Shown: positions 7,340-18,063, counted from the first letter of the stretch. The stretch: DNA of 64,000 nt from Nocardioides luteus (GCF_014648595.1 NZ_BMRK01000006.1:62001-126000), one strand, 5' to 3'. The notes: generated by a model from the letters alone, not told the origin. Program-made: numbers and translations.

Positions 7340-8586
7340 CGGTTCTCCTCAGACAGATCGGGCAGCGCGTGACCCATCCGGTCACGCTTGGTCAGCAGGT
7401 AGGCGAGGTTGTGCTCGTTGGGTCGAGGGGTGAGCGGTACCCGCTCGGCGACCTCGACACCGTACGCCTCCAGGTGACTCACCTTCTCAGGGTTGTTGGT
7501 CAGCAGCCGCACCGAGTCGACCTTGAGGTCGCGCAGGATCTGCGAGGCGGCGCCGTAGTGGCGCGCGTCGGCCGGCAGACCGAGGTCGAGATTGGCGTCG
7601 ACGGTGTCGCGGCCGCCGTCCTGGAGCTGGTAGGCCTGCAGCTTGGCGAGCAGGCCGATCCCGCGACCCTCGTGGCCGCGGAGGTAGACCACGACGCCGC
7701 AGCCGGCCTCCGCGATCCGCTGGAGCGCCTCCTGCAGCTGCGGTCCGCAGTCGCAGCGGCGCGACCCGAAGACGTCTCCGGTCAGGCACTCCGAGTGCAC
7801 CCGCGCGAGCACCGGGTCGCAGCCGGAGATGTCGCCGTGGACGAGTGCGACGTGCTCGACGTCGTCGTCGATGGTGCGGTAGCCGTAGGCGGTGAAGTCG
7901 CCGTACTCGGTGGGCAGCCGGGTCACCGCGCGACGCTCGACCAGCACCTCGGTACGCCGCCGGTAGGTCACCAGGTCGGCGATCGAGATCATCGCCAGAC
8001 CGTGCTCGTCGGCGAACTCGCGCAGCTGCGGCGCACGCTGCATGGTGCCGTCGTCGTTGACCAGCTCGACCAGGGCGCCGGCCGGCTCCAGGCCCGCGAG
8101 CCGGGTCAGGTCGACAGCGGCCTCGGTGTGGCCGACCCGCACCAGCACTCCCCCGTCGCGCGCCCGCAGCGGGAACACGTGCCCGGGGCGGGTGAGGTCG
8201 CCCGCCACAGAGGCGGGCCCGGCCAGCAGCCGCGTCGTCAGCGCCCGGTCGGCGGCCGAGATCCCGGTCGTCACGCCCTCGCGAGCATCGACCGAGACCG
8301 CGTACGCGGTCTGCTTGCGGTCCTCGTTGACACGAGTCATCGGGGGCAGGTCGAGCGCGTCGAGCCGCTCGCCCGGCAGCGCCACGCAGATCACGCCGGA
8401 GGACCAGCGGATCGCGAACGCCATCACCTCCGGCGTCGCCAGCTCGGCGGAGAAGATCAGGTCGCCCTCGTTCTCCCGGTCCTCGTCGTCGACGACCACG
8501 ACCGGCTTCCCGGCCGCCAGGTCGGCGATCGCGTCCTCGACGGGGTCGAGGCGGACTCCTGCGTACTGCTCGTGCTGCTCGCTCAT
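7336..8586 (-). CDS. ribBA: Bifunctional DHBP synthase / GTP cyclohydrolase II
   Basis: A 416-residue fusion supplies both branches of riboflavin synthesis. The N-terminal RibB half (about residues 1-205) has the [13 protein letters not shown] acidic metal-binding loop and [12 protein letters not shown]. The C-terminal RibA half has the zinc motif [10 protein letters not shown] with the preceding HSECLTGD, and [10 protein letters not shown]. All diagnostic residues are present, so both activities should be intact: ribulose 5-phosphate to DHBP and GTP to the diaminopyrimidine. Its ATG shares one base with the ribE stop (TGATG) and its stop overlaps the ribH start, indicating tight translational coupling. 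Confidence 0.96.
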   Translation of the reverse strand: MSEQHEQYAGVRLDPVEDAIADLAAGKPVVVVDDEDRENEGDLIFSAELATPEVMAFAIRWSSGVICVALPGERLDALDLPPMTRVNEDRKQTAYAVSVDAREGVTTGISAADRALTTRLLAGPASVAGDLTRPGHVFPLRARDGGVLVRVGHTEAAVDLTRLAGLEPAGALVELVNDDGTMQRAPQLREFADEHGLAMISIADLVTYRRRTEVLVERRAVTRLPTEYGDFTAYGYRTIDDDVEHVALVHGDISGCDPVLARVHSECLTGDVFGSRRCDCGPQLQEALQRIAEAGCGVVVYLRGHEGRGIGLLAKLQAYQLQDGGRDTVDANLDLGLPADARHYGAASQILRDLKVDSVRLLTNNPEKVSHLEAYGVEVAERVPLTPRPNEHNLAYLLTKRDRMGHALPDLSEENR

Positions 8587-9191
8587 CAGCGTGTTCCTTC
8601 CGGTGAGGTCAGCACGAGCTTCTCCACGTGCTTGGCGATGATGTCGGTCTCGAGGTTGACCTCGTCGCCGACGGCCCGGAACCCCAGCGAGGTACGCGCC
8701 AGGGTCTCGGGGATCAGGCTGATCGTGAACGTGTCCTCGCCCACGGAGACGACGGTGAGGCTGATCCCGTCCACCGCGATCGAGCCCTTCTCGACCACGT
8801 AGCGGGCCAGCGACGGCTCGATCGAGATCGTGACGACGTCCCAGTGCTCACTGGGCTCGCGGGAGACGATGCGGCCGACGCCGTCGACGTGTCCCTGGAC
8901 GATGTGGCCGCCGAGCCGCGTGGTCGGGGTGACCGCGCGCTCCAGGTTGATCCGGTCGCCAGCCGCGAGCGTGTGCAGGCTGGTGCGCTTGAGCGTCTCC
9001 AGCATCACGTCGGCGGTCCATTCGCCCTCGCCCAGCGTCGAGACGGTCAGGCAGCAGCCGTTGACCGCGATCGAGGCGCCCAGCTCCGCGTCCGACAGCA
9101 CCGTGCCGGCGGAGATGGTGAGGCGTACGGCGTCGCCCTGGTCCTCGATCCCGGCTACGGTGCCGAGCTCTTCAACAATCCCGGTGAACAT
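8586..9191 (-). CDS. ribE: Riboflavin synthase alpha subunit
   Basis: RibE dismutates two lumazine molecules into riboflavin and the ribitylaminouracil substrate of RibH. The 201-residue protein has the two tandem lumazine-binding barrels expected: the first begins [10 protein letters not shown] and contains the NGCCLTVS segment, and the second contains [14 protein letters not shown] and VDGISLTVV. The ATG at 9191 is chosen because MFTGIVE is the invariant family N-terminus and because it overlaps the ribD stop as ATGA. A longer open frame upstream is out-of-phase ribD sequence. Confidence 0.95.
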   Translation of the reverse strand: MFTGIVEELGTVAGIEDQGDAVRLTISAGTVLSDAELGASIAVNGCCLTVSTLGEGEWTADVMLETLKRTSLHTLAAGDRINLERAVTPTTRLGGHIVQGHVDGVGRIVSREPSEHWDVVTISIEPSLARYVVEKGSIAVDGISLTVVSVGEDTFTISLIPETLARTSLGFRAVGDEVNLETDIIAKHVEKLVLTSPEGTR

Positions 9192-10258
9192 CAGTGACCT
9201 TCCTTCTGGGGCTCGAGAATGAACCGCACGTTCGGCTGTTCGCCCTCCTCGGTGGCGGGGAGCACGTCGACTGAGCGCACCCGCGGCCGGAAGGCGTCGG
9301 AGATGGTGGTGATCTCGAGGTCGGCGACGGCCGAGCGGCCGGCCCCGAGCAGGAACGGCGCGACGTAGACGACGATCTCGTCGACCAGCCCGGCGGCCAG
9401 GAAGGCCGCTGCCAGTGTCGGCCCGCCCTCGAGGAAGACGTGGCGCCGCTCGCGATCCCACAGCGCAGCGAGGGCCTCGTGCGGGTCGCGGGTGCGCAGG
9501 TGGAGCGAGGGCGCCTGGTCGGCGAAGATCCGGCGGTCGGCGGGAAGGTCGCGCTCCCCCATGACGACCCGCAGAGGCTGTACGCCGAGCGGCCGGTCCT
9601 CCGCGTCGCGGACGGTCAGCGCGGGGTCGTCGACCGCGACCGTGTTCGTCCCGACGAGCATCGTGTCGCTCAGCGCCCGCAGCGCATGGGTGTCGAGCCG
9701 CGCGGCGCGCGAGGAGACCCAGCGCGAGGTGCCGTCTGCGGCGGCGCTGCGCCCGTCGAGGGTCGTGGCGAACTTCCAGGTGACGAAGGGGCGCTGCAGC
9801 TCGGCAGCCCGCGTCCAGACCCGGTTGAGGTCACGGGCCTCTGCTGCGTACAGCCCCTGCTCGACCTCGATGCCCGCCTGCTTCAGCGTGGCGGCGCCTC
9901 CCGCGGCGACCGGGTTCGGGTCGGCCTGGGCGTAGACGACGCGGGCGACCCCGGCGTCGATGAGGGCCTGCGCGCACGGGCCGGTGCGGCCGGTGTGGTT
10001 GCACGGCTCGAGCGTGACCACCGCGGTGGCCCCACGCGCCGACGCGCCGGCGTGGGCCAGTGCGTCGACCTCGGCGTGCGGCGTGCCGGGTCCGCGGTGG
10101 AACCCCTCGCCGACGACAGACCCGTCCGCCCCCAGGAGTACGCAGCCGACCCGTGGGTTCGGGTAGGTGGCCGGCCCCGGGTCACCGATCGCAGCGGCCA
10201 GGTCCAGGGCGCGACGCATCGCCCCCGGCTCCGGGTCCCGCTGGTCCAAGCTGTTCAT
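9191..10258 (-). CDS. ribD: Bifunctional riboflavin deaminase/reductase
   Basis: RibD deaminates the pyrimidine product of GTP cyclohydrolase II and then reduces its ribose side chain. The 355-residue protein has an N-terminal cytidine-deaminase fold with TPHAEVDAL and LEPCNHTGRTGPC, giving the zinc His-Ala-Glu and Cys-Cys ligands. A C-terminal NADPH-dependent reductase domain contains TLDGRSAAADGTSRW and VFLEGGPTLAAAFL. I place the start at the ATG at 10258, preceded by AGAGGGGATC; an ATG-like start at 10282 lacks a ribosome site. It is the first gene of the rib operon, downstream of an FMN riboswitch whose distal hairpin covers this ribosome site. Confidence 0.94.
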   Translation of the reverse strand: MNSLDQRDPEPGAMRRALDLAAAIGDPGPATYPNPRVGCVLLGADGSVVGEGFHRGPGTPHAEVDALAHAGASARGATAVVTLEPCNHTGRTGPCAQALIDAGVARVVYAQADPNPVAAGGAATLKQAGIEVEQGLYAAEARDLNRVWTRAAELQRPFVTWKFATTLDGRSAAADGTSRWVSSRAARLDTHALRALSDTMLVGTNTVAVDDPALTVRDAEDRPLGVQPLRVVMGERDLPADRRIFADQAPSLHLRTRDPHEALAALWDRERRHVFLEGGPTLAAAFLAAGLVDEIVVYVAPFLLGAGRSAVADLEITTISDAFRPRVRSVDVLPATEEGEQPNVRFILEPQKEGH

Positions 10259-10263
10259 CTGAT

Positions 10264-10293
10264 CCCCTCTGGTCCGTCTCACGGACTCCGGGG
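10264..10293 (-). promoter_or_regulatory. Hairpin covering the ribD ribosome-binding site
   Basis: On the transcript, GTCCGT and ACGGAC pair around a GAG loop, and flanking CCCC pairs with the GGGG of the AGAGGGG Shine-Dalgarno sequence six bases before the ribD ATG. No T-rich terminator tract follows. This suggests the FMN aptamer upstream acts by hiding the ribosome site rather than by terminating transcription. Confidence 0.6.
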
Positions 10294-10351
10294 TTCAGGC
10301 CGAGGCGTCGCGCCGGACCCGGTGAACCAGGGCGGCGGCGACGAATCGGGC

Positions 10352-10490
10352 TGCGTGCGTCTTCCCATCCGGACTTTAACCGTCGGTCCAGGAGTTTCAC
10401 CTGGTCAACCGATGACTGGCTGCCATCGGGTCGCGGACTTCTGAATCTTCGATCCAGTCACCGCCGGCTCGGAATTTCACCGACCCCAGA
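10352..10490 (-). promoter_or_regulatory. FMN riboswitch (RFN element)
   Basis: On the minus strand the element opens with GGTCGGTGAAATTCCGAGC, continues with GGCGGTGA and GTCCGCGACCCG, then CCAGGTGAAACTCCTGGACCG and ACGGTTAAAGTCCGGATGGG, and closes with AAGACGCACG. These are the conserved segments of the six-stem FMN aptamer. It lies about 90 bp before ribD and after the rpe terminator, so the rib operon is under feedback control by FMN. The identification rests on recognisable consensus blocks in the right order. Confidence 0.95.
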
Positions 10491-10521
10491 GCACGCGAGC
10501 ACAAGCTCGTCTTCCACCAGT

Positions 10522-10539
10522 GTGCCACACGTGTGGCAC
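10522..10539 (-). terminator. Perfect palindrome after rpe
   Basis: GTGCCACACGTGTGGCAC is an 18-bp perfect palindrome starting nine bases past the rpe stop codon and before the FMN riboswitch. It probably ends rpe transcription and isolates the riboswitch-controlled rib operon. There is no T tract, as is common for terminators in high-GC actinobacteria. Confidence 0.5.
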
Positions 10540-10547
10540 CTCACCGA

Positions 10548-11213
10548 TCAGGCGTCGACTGCTGAGACGGCCTTGTCCCGCAGCGCGGCGATCATGGCGT
10601 CCGGGTCGTCGGCCGAGTACACGGCGGACCCGGCGACGAAGACGTCGGCCCCGGCCGCGGCGCAGCGCTCGATGGTCTCGAGGGAGACGCCGCCGTCGAC
10701 CTGCAGCCAGGTCTCGACGCCGTGCTTGTCCATCATCGAGCGCGCCCGGCGGATCTTGGGAAGCACCAGGTCGAGGAACTTCTGGCCGCCGAGGCCGGGC
10801 TCGACGGTCATCAGCAGCACCATGTCGAGCTCGGCGAGCATGTCCTCGTAGGGCTCGATCGGGGTCGCCGGCTTGAGCGCCATCGACGCCCGAGCACCCT
10901 TGGCCCGGATCTCGCGCGCGAGGCGTACGGGCGCCTTGGTCGCCTCGACGTGGAAGGTCACCGAGCCGCAGCCGGCCTCGACGTAGGCGGGCGCCTCGCG
11001 GTCGGGGTTCTCGATCATCAGGTGGGCGTCGAGCGGCACCGAGGTGGACCGTGCCAGCGCCTCCACCATCGTCGGCCCGAAGGTCAGGTTGGGCACGAAG
11101 TGGTTGTCCATGATGTCGACGTGGACCCAGTCGGCGCTGGGGATCCGGGCGACCTCCGCGCCCAGGGCGGCGAAGTCGGCGTTGAGGATGGAGGGGGTGA
11201 TCTGCATGGTCAC
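10548..11213 (-). CDS. rpe: Ribulose-phosphate 3-epimerase
   Basis: Rpe interconverts ribulose 5-phosphate and xylulose 5-phosphate in the pentose phosphate pathway; ribulose 5-phosphate is also a riboflavin precursor, which fits its place beside the rib operon. The TIM-barrel protein starts with [14 protein letters not shown], has the metal-binding [13 protein letters not shown] and DAHLMIENP segments, [12 protein letters not shown], and [11 protein letters not shown] with the catalytic Asp. The GTG at 11213 has a weak AGGGTG five bases upstream; an ATG at 11207 (two codons in) is an equally credible start, giving 219 rather than 221 residues. Confidence 0.95.
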   Translation of the reverse strand: MTMQITPSILNADFAALGAEVARIPSADWVHVDIMDNHFVPNLTFGPTMVEALARSTSVPLDAHLMIENPDREAPAYVEAGCGSVTFHVEATKAPVRLAREIRAKGARASMALKPATPIEPYEDMLAELDMVLLMTVEPGLGGQKFLDLVLPKIRRARSMMDKHGVETWLQVDGGVSLETIERCAAAGADVFVAGSAVYSADDPDAMIAALRDKAVSAVDA

Positions 11214-11309
11214 GGAAGCACCCTAGTTGGTCTCGGTCGGATAAATAACGACGCACTCGGCCCGCCCCACGTCCGAATGATGGCTAGGGTGCCGGGCACG
11301 GCGACGCCC

Positions 11310-11325
11310 TGTGATTCGAGTCACG
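11310..11325. promoter_or_regulatory. CRP-like palindrome before the peptide ABC operon
   Basis: TGTGATTCGAGTCACG matches the TGTGA-N6-TCACA consensus of CRP/GlxR-type regulators at nine of ten informative bases. It lies 67 bp before the solute-binding-protein start, in the divergent gap with rpe. It is a candidate cAMP-regulator site; no CRP gene is visible in this window. Confidence 0.5.
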
Positions 11326-11391
11326 TCCTTCGCTGAGGCGCCCACACCGGGTCGCTGACCAGACTGGTCCACCAACAAGCGAGGTTTAGCG

Positions 11392-13038
11392 ATGAAAATG
11401 TCCCGGAGAGTCCTTCCGGCGTTCGCGGCAGGGGCCTTGGCGCTCTCGCTCGCGGCATGTGCGGAGTCCGAGCGCGGCAGCGGAGGCTCGACCCTCACCT
11501 TCGGCGCCGCGGGCGCGCCCTCCACCTTCGACCCCTTCTACGCCACCGACGGTGAGACCTTCCGCATCTCGCGGCAGATCTTCGACACCCTGATCGACTC
11601 CAAGCCCGGCACCTCCGAGATCGAGCCGGCACTGGCCGAGAGCTGGACCCCGGACGAGTCCGGCACCACGTGGACCTTCAAGCTCCGCGACGACGTCACC
11701 TTCACCGACGGCGAGAAGTTCGACGGCGAGGCGGTCTGCGCCAACCTCGAGCGGATGTTCGACCAGAACCCCGACGGTCAGACCGCCGGTGAGTACTGGG
11801 GCTCTTTCTTCGGCGGCTTCAAGAACGACGCCGAGAAGGACCCCTCGCTCTACAAGAGCTGCGAGGCGCCGGACGCGACCACCGCGGTCATCACGATCGA
11901 CCACGCCACCGCGAGCTTCCCGACGATGCTGTCCCAGACCTCGTTCTCGATGCAGTCGCCGAAGGCGATGGAGGAGGGTGACGCCAACGGCATCAAGGCT
12001 GCCGGTGAGGGCTTCACCTTCCCCGAGAACGCCAAGAACCCGGTCGGCACCGGAGCCTTCAAGCTCGAGAAGTACGACGAGGCCAACGGCACCGTGACCC
12101 TGGCCCGCAACGACGACTACTGGGGCGAGCTCGCCAAGTCCGAGAAGCTCGTCTTCCGGATCATCCCCGACGAGTCCACCCGCCGCCAGGAGCTGGAGGC
12201 CGGCTCGATCAACGGCTACGACCTGCCGAACCCGGTCGACTGGAACTCGCTCGAGGAGAAGGGCAACCAGGTCGAGATCCGCGAGCCGTTCAACATCCTC
12301 TACATGGGCTTGAACCTCAAGGACAAGAAGTTCCACGACCTCAAGGTCCGCCAGGCGATCTACCACGCGCTCAACCGCGAGGAGCTGGTCAAGTCCCAGC
12401 TCCCCGAGGGCGCCACGGTCGCGACCCAGTTCATGCCCGACACGGTCGCGGGCTACAACTCCGACCTCGAGCCGTACGCCTACGACCCCGAGAAGTCGAA
12501 GCAGCTGCTCAAGGAGGCCGGCGCCGAGAACCTGGAGATGACCTTCGCGTTCCCGACCGAGGTCAGCCGCCCCTACATGCCGGACCCGGCCACGATCTAC
12601 GACGCCCTGCGCGCCAACCTCGAGGCCGTCGGCATCACGGTCAAGGCGGTCTCGGCTCCGTGGACGGCCTACACCGACAACGTCTCGGCCGGTAAGTACG
12701 ACGCCCACATCCTCGGCTGGACGGGCGACTTCAACGACCCGTACAACTTCCTCGGCTCCTTCTTCACCGAGCCGGTCGCCAACGACTTCAAGACCTCCAA
12801 CATCTCCTGGGGCAAGAAGCTCGCCGCCGACCTGCAGGCCGCTGACGCGATCGTCGACGAGGACGAGCGCGCCAAGCGCTACGAGGAGATCAACGGGCAG
12901 ATCATGACCGAGTACCTGCCCGGGTTCCCGATCAGCCACTCCCCGCCGGCCATCGTGGTCGACGGCGACACCGAGGGCCTGATCCCCAGCCCCCTCACGG
13001 CCGAGGACTTCGGCCCGGTCTCCGTCGGCGGCGAGTAG
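11392..13038 (+). CDS. Peptide ABC transporter substrate-binding lipoprotein
   Basis: A 548-residue family 5 extracellular solute-binding protein (OppA/DppA type). The N-terminus is a lipoprotein signal: a short basic start, a hydrophobic core and a lipobox LAAC with Cys23, so the mature protein should be anchored to the outer face of the membrane. The mature domain begins LTFGAAGAPSTFDPF and has the family segments EPALAESWTPDESGTTWTF, RQAIYHALNREELV and HILGWTGDFNDPYNF. It is the first gene of a five-gene importer operon, with GCGAGG as ribosome site. Dipeptide, oligopeptide or nickel-like ligands are all known in this family, so the ligand is unassigned. Confidence 0.93.
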   Translation: MKMSRRVLPAFAAGALALSLAACAESERGSGGSTLTFGAAGAPSTFDPFYATDGETFRISRQIFDTLIDSKPGTSEIEPALAESWTPDESGTTWTFKLRDDVTFTDGEKFDGEAVCANLERMFDQNPDGQTAGEYWGSFFGGFKNDAEKDPSLYKSCEAPDATTAVITIDHATASFPTMLSQTSFSMQSPKAMEEGDANGIKAAGEGFTFPENAKNPVGTGAFKLEKYDEANGTVTLARNDDYWGELAKSEKLVFRIIPDESTRRQELEAGSINGYDLPNPVDWNSLEEKGNQVEIREPFNILYMGLNLKDKKFHDLKVRQAIYHALNREELVKSQLPEGATVATQFMPDTVAGYNSDLEPYAYDPEKSKQLLKEAGAENLEMTFAFPTEVSRPYMPDPATIYDALRANLEAVGITVKAVSAPWTAYTDNVSAGKYDAHILGWTGDFNDPYNFLGSFFTEPVANDFKTSNISWGKKLAADLQAADAIVDEDERAKRYEEINGQIMTEYLPGFPISHSPPAIVVDGDTEGLIPSPLTAEDFGPVSVGGE

Positions 13039-13130
13039 CCACTTCGCTGGTCGAGCCGCGGGGTCATCAGGCCGCGTGGCTCGGCCGGTGGATGACGCCG
13101 CCCGGACCGCCCATCCACGGAGGAGAGAAC

Positions 13131-14141
13131 TTGCTGAGATTCGTCGTACGCCGCCTGCTGCAGATGGCGGGGGTGATGATCGTGCTCTCCTTCCTCATCT
13201 TCGCCTGGCTGCGCTCGCTGCCCGGAGGTCCCGTCTCGGCGATCCTCGGCGAGCGGGCCACCCCGGCCACCCGGGCCGCGCTGGAGAAGGCCTTCGGTCT
13301 GGACCGGCCGATCTGGGAGCAGTACCTGCTCTTCCTCGACCGGATCGCGCACGGCAACTTCGGCGCCTCGATCCGCGTCCAGGCCGGCACCGACGCCTTG
13401 GAGATCTTCCTGGACCGGCTGCCCGGCACCATCGAGCTGACGATCTTCGCGCTGACGATCGCGATCTCGATCGGCATCCCGCTGGGCTATCTGGCCGCCC
13501 GCCGCCGGGCGACGATCCTCGACAACGTCTCGATCATCGGCTCGCTGGTCGGCGTCGCGGTGCCGGTCTTCTTCCTGGCGTTCCTGCTGAAGTACGTCTT
13601 CGCCGTCCAGCTCGGCTGGCTGCCGGTCTCCGGGCGGCAGACCCCGACGATCGATGCCACCCACATCACCAACTTCTTCATCCTCGACGGACTGATCACC
13701 GGCGAGTACGACGCCGCCTGGGACGCGTTCCTGCATCTGATCCTGCCGGGCCTCGCGCTCGCCTCGATCCCGTTCGCGATCATCTTCCGGATCACCCGCG
13801 CCTCCGTCCTGGAGGTGCTCGACGAGGACTACGTGCGCACCGCCGAGGCCAAGGGGCTGACCTCACGGGTCATCCGGGGACGGCACGTGCTCCGCAACGC
13901 GATGCTGCCGGTCACCACCGTGATCGGCCTGCAGGTCGGCAGCCTGCTGGCCGGTGCGGTGCTCACCGAGCGGGTCTTCTCCTTCCGCGGCGTCGGCGAC
14001 GCCCTCGCGGTCGCCTCCACCGAGCGGGACTACGCGGTGCTGCAGATGCTGATCATCGCGGCGGCCGCCGTCTACGTGATCGTCAACCTGCTCGTCGACA
14101 TCGCCTACGCCATCATCGACCCCCGCGTACGGACGAGGTGA
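13131..14141 (+). CDS. Peptide ABC transporter permease (DppB type)
   Basis: A 336-residue inner-membrane permease with about six membrane helices. It begins LRFVVRRLLQMAGVMIVLSF and has the LPGGPVSAIL extracellular start and the EAA loop RTAEAKGLTSRVIRGRHVLRNA, which docks the ATPases. The start is taken as the TTG at 13131, directly behind GGAGGAGAGAAC. An ATG 39 bases upstream would add a Pro-rich leader without a ribosome site. It pairs with the next gene to form the membrane channel. The 92-bp gap from the binding protein contains a GCTGGTCGAGCC fragment like the dispersed element. Confidence 0.93.
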   Translation: MLRFVVRRLLQMAGVMIVLSFLIFAWLRSLPGGPVSAILGERATPATRAALEKAFGLDRPIWEQYLLFLDRIAHGNFGASIRVQAGTDALEIFLDRLPGTIELTIFALTIAISIGIPLGYLAARRRATILDNVSIIGSLVGVAVPVFFLAFLLKYVFAVQLGWLPVSGRQTPTIDATHITNFFILDGLITGEYDAAWDAFLHLILPGLALASIPFAIIFRITRASVLEVLDEDYVRTAEAKGLTSRVIRGRHVLRNAMLPVTTVIGLQVGSLLAGAVLTERVFSFRGVGDALAVASTERDYAVLQMLIIAAAAVYVIVNLLVDIAYAIIDPRVRTR

Positions 14142-14148
14142 CCGCACG

Positions 14149-15117
14149 ATGAACCTGATGTCCTCCAAGAAGGAACGCATCGACTCCCTCGCGGCCTCGG
14201 TCGCCGAGGTCGAGGTCGCCGAGGCCGGCACCGTCAAGGACACCGGTGGCGAGTCCCTCATCGCCGGCGCCTGGCGGCGGTTGCGCCGCAACCCGATCTT
14301 CCTGATCGGTCTCACCCTCACCGCGCTCTTCGTGCTGCTCGCGATCATCTCGCCGTGGCTGGCCCCCTGGGACCCGGCCGCGCAGCCGCTGATCGACAAG
14401 GTGGAGCGGCAGTCGAACCCGGTCCCGGGCCCGGAGCCGGGCCATCCGCTGGGCGGTGACAACCGCGGCCGCGACCTGCTCTCCCGGGTCCTCATCGGCT
14501 CGCAGCAGACCCTTGTCGTCGGCGTCGTCGCGACCCTGATCGGGCTCTCCGGCGGGCTCGTGCTCGGCACGGTCGCCGGTGCCTTCGGCGGCTGGGCCGA
14601 CGCCCTGGTCATGCGCGTCGTCGACGTGATGCTCTCGATCCCCGGTCTGCTGCTCGCCTTCTCCCTGGCGGCGCTGGCCGCCCGGCCGAGCCAGTGGACG
14701 GTGATCATCGCGATCGCGATCGTGCAGATCCCGATCTTCGCGCGGCTGCTGCGCGGGTCGATGCTCGCCCAGCGCCACAGCGACCATGTCCTCGCCGCTC
14801 GCGCCCTCGGCGTACGTCCCTCCCTGATCGTGATGCGCCACATGCTGCCCAACTCGATGGGGCCGGTGATCGTGCAGTCGACGCTGGTGGTCGCCACCTC
14901 GATCATCGATGCCGCGGCGCTCTCCTTCCTCGGCCTCGGCAACCCCGACGACCGGCGGCCGGAGTGGGGCCAGATGCTGGGCGCCTCCCAGCAGTACCTC
15001 AACGAGCACCCGCACCTCGCCTTCTGGCCGGCGGGCTGCATCATCGTGGTCGCTCTCGGCTTCACCCTGATGGGGGAGTCGCTGCGTGAGGCCCTCGACC
15101 CCAAGACCAGGAGGTGA
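14149..15117 (+). CDS. Peptide ABC transporter permease (DppC type)
   Basis: A 322-residue permease with an unusually acidic, soluble N-terminal region of about 45 residues, then the DppC-type [15 protein letters not shown] entry helix, the periplasmic [13 protein letters not shown] segment and the EAA loop [18 protein letters not shown]. It starts seven bases after the DppB-type gene with GAGGTG as ribosome site. The two permeases form the heterodimeric channel of the importer. Confidence 0.93.
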   Translation: MNLMSSKKERIDSLAASVAEVEVAEAGTVKDTGGESLIAGAWRRLRRNPIFLIGLTLTALFVLLAIISPWLAPWDPAAQPLIDKVERQSNPVPGPEPGHPLGGDNRGRDLLSRVLIGSQQTLVVGVVATLIGLSGGLVLGTVAGAFGGWADALVMRVVDVMLSIPGLLLAFSLAALAARPSQWTVIIAIAIVQIPIFARLLRGSMLAQRHSDHVLAARALGVRPSLIVMRHMLPNSMGPVIVQSTLVVATSIIDAAALSFLGLGNPDDRRPEWGQMLGASQQYLNEHPHLAFWPAGCIIVVALGFTLMGESLREALDPKTRR

Positions 15118-15122
15118 GGCTC

Positions 15123-16126
<1,004 letters not shown>

Positions 16127-16130
<4 letters not shown>

Positions 16131-17218
16131 GCTCTGACACGCTGCTCTCCGTCACCGGACTGAAGGTCCACTTCCCCATCAAGCGCGGAGTCGTCTTCGA
16201 CAAGACGATCGGCCACGTCTACGCCGTGGACGGGGTCGATCTCGAGATCCGCCGCGGCGAGACGTACGGCCTGGTCGGCGAGTCCGGCTGCGGGAAGTCG
16301 ACGCTCGGGCGGGCGATCCTGCGGCTGGAGGAGATCACCGACGGGTCGGTCGTCTTCGACGGTGAGGACCTCGCGCCGCTGCGCGGAGAGGCTCTTCGGC
16401 GTCGGCGGCAGGACCTGCAGATGGTCTTCCAGGACCCGCTCTCCTCCCTCGACCCGCGCCAGTCGGTGCAGTCGCTGCTGGTCGAGGGCATGAAGGCCCA
16501 CGGTCTGACCGCCGACAAGGAGGCAACGCGTGCCCGGCTGCGGGAGCTGATGGCTGCCGTCGGTCTGCCCGAGGCGGCGCTGTCGAAGTATCCCCACGAG
16601 TTCTCCGGCGGCCAGCGTCAGCGCATCGGCATCGCCCGTGCGCTCTCGGTGAACCCGTCGCTGATCGTCGCCGACGAGCCGGTCTCGGCCCTCGACGTCT
16701 CGGTCCAGGCGCAGGTGATCAACCTGCTCGAGTCGCTGCAGGAGTCGCTCGGGCTGACCTTCCTGGTGATCGCCCACGACCTCGCCGTCGTGCGCCACAT
16801 CAGCGACCGCGTCGGCGTGATGTACCTCGGCGGTCTCGTCGAGGAGGCCGACGCCGACTCCCTCTACGCCACTCCCCTGCACCCCTACACCCGGGCGCTG
16901 ATGTCGGCGGTCCCGATCCCCGACCCGGTCGTCGAGGACACCCGTGAGCAGATCCTGCTCACCGGCGACCTGCCCTCGCCCGCCGCGCCACCCTCCGGCT
17001 GCCGCTTCCACACGCGGTGCCCGTGGAAGCAGGCCGAGCGCTGCGACACCGAGCGTCCCGAGCTGCGCGTGGTGGAGATCGACGGTGTCCCCGCGTCCCA
17101 CCGGGTCGCCTGCCACTACGCAGAGCAGATCGCGAGCGGAAAGCTCCAGCCCCACCAGGTCGAGCCCGAGCTCGTGGTGCCGCTCGAGGCGGAGGTGCCG
17201 GTCGACCTGGGCCCGTGA
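16127..17218 (+). CDS. Peptide ABC transporter ATPase (DppF type)
   Basis: A 363-residue second ATPase of the importer: Walker [10 protein letters not shown], the Q-loop [14 protein letters not shown], signature [15 protein letters not shown], Walker [14 protein letters not shown]-loop VIAHDLAVV and the C-terminal [13 protein letters not shown] cysteine cluster. It is typical of DppF/OppF, with an N-terminal region ([21 protein letters not shown]) longer than in DppD. It overlaps the previous gene by four bases and closes the operon, 12 bp from the convergent HAD gene. Confidence 0.94.
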
Positions 17219-17230
17219 GGGACTCTCGGC

Positions 17231-17914
17231 TCAGATCTCGCTGCTGACCTTCGCCAGGTCGGCGTACGTCATCCCCTCGAGCGTGTCCCGGAAGACCCGG
17301 CGCTCGCCCGGCGCGACCGGCACGTGGTTCTCCACGACGAGGACCGTGCAGCCGGCAGCCTCGGCCGAGCGGGCGCCCGTGTTGGAGTCCTCCACCGCGA
17401 GCGTCTCCTCGGCCGGGACACCGAGCGCGGCAGCGGCGGTGAGGTAGGGCTCGGGGTGCGGCTTGCCGTTGCGCACCATGTCACCGGTGACGATCACCTT
17501 GAACGTGCCCTCCGGCAGCTGCTCGAGGATCGGACCGACGAACCGCGCGTACGACATCGTCACCAGCGCGCACGGCACGCCCTGCTCCGCGATCTCGGTG
17601 AGCAGCTCGCGCGCCCCCGGCCGCCACGGCACCTCGCGCTCGACCTGCTCGACCACGCCGTCGAGCAGCATCTCGACGATCTCCTCCGGCTCGTGGGGCA
17701 GGCCCATCCCCTCCTTGACCAGCCGCGCCGACTCGATCAGCGCGTTGCCGACCAGCTGCATCGCCTGCTCCTCGGACCAGGTCGCCCCGAACCGCTCCGC
17801 GATCGCGTACTCCGCCGCGACCCAGTAGGGCTCGGTGTCGACCAGGGTGCCGTCCATGTCCCACAGCACGGCCGCCAGCCGGCCCGGCTCGTCGGTCTCG
17901 GGAGCGTTGCTCAA
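17231..17914 (-). CDS. HAD-superfamily phosphatase
   Basis: A 227-residue HAD hydrolase of the beta-phosphoglucomutase/phosphatase branch: motif I WDMDGTLVDTEPYW, motif II ALVTMSYARFV, motif III VRNGKPHPEPYL and motif IV VEDSNTGARSA. A helical cap lies between motifs I and II. The TTG at 17914 is chosen as the start because GGAGGA lies five bases upstream; the open frame further up is antisense to the neighbouring desaturase gene. The substrate is likely a small sugar phosphate or related metabolite but is not readable from the motifs. Confidence 0.9.
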   Translation of the reverse strand: MSNAPETDEPGRLAAVLWDMDGTLVDTEPYWVAAEYAIAERFGATWSEEQAMQLVGNALIESARLVKEGMGLPHEPEEIVEMLLDGVVEQVEREVPWRPGARELLTEIAEQGVPCALVTMSYARFVGPILEQLPEGTFKVIVTGDMVRNGKPHPEPYLTAAAALGVPAEETLAVEDSNTGARSAEAAGCTVLVVENHVPVAPGERRVFRDTLEGMTYADLAKVSSEI

Positions 17915-18024
17915 CGTGTCCTCCAACGTCGTTGCGTCCGCTTGATGTGCGCTTCGCACCCTATTCCAGGAGGCGTCAAACGAGGGCGGCGGCTGGCCGG
18001 AGGCGGGGATGTGCGCTCGAGAGG

Positions 18025-18048
18025 GGTCTCGACAGGCTCGACCACCGG
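18025..18048. repeat. Dispersed GTCGAG element, copy upstream of the HAD gene
   Basis: This 24-bp copy contains GTCTCGACAGGCTCGACC. The same core recurs in the window at 18656-18679 (inside the desaturase gene), 20853-20875, 23295-23313, 41121-41190, 44227-44245, 45328-45437 and inside the hairpin at 31347-31408. It lies between the HAD start and the desaturase stop codon. Confidence 0.8.
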
Positions 18049-18063
18049 TGGCTGGGTGTGGGG

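Noticed and set aside
6503-7372. Open frames through the 32-bp array suggesting a repeat protein (RGRRADSASFREADAPTR-like)
   Set aside because: The 96-bp block is a multiple of three, so any frame stays open; the frame runs antisense through ribH and has no ribosome site or family match.
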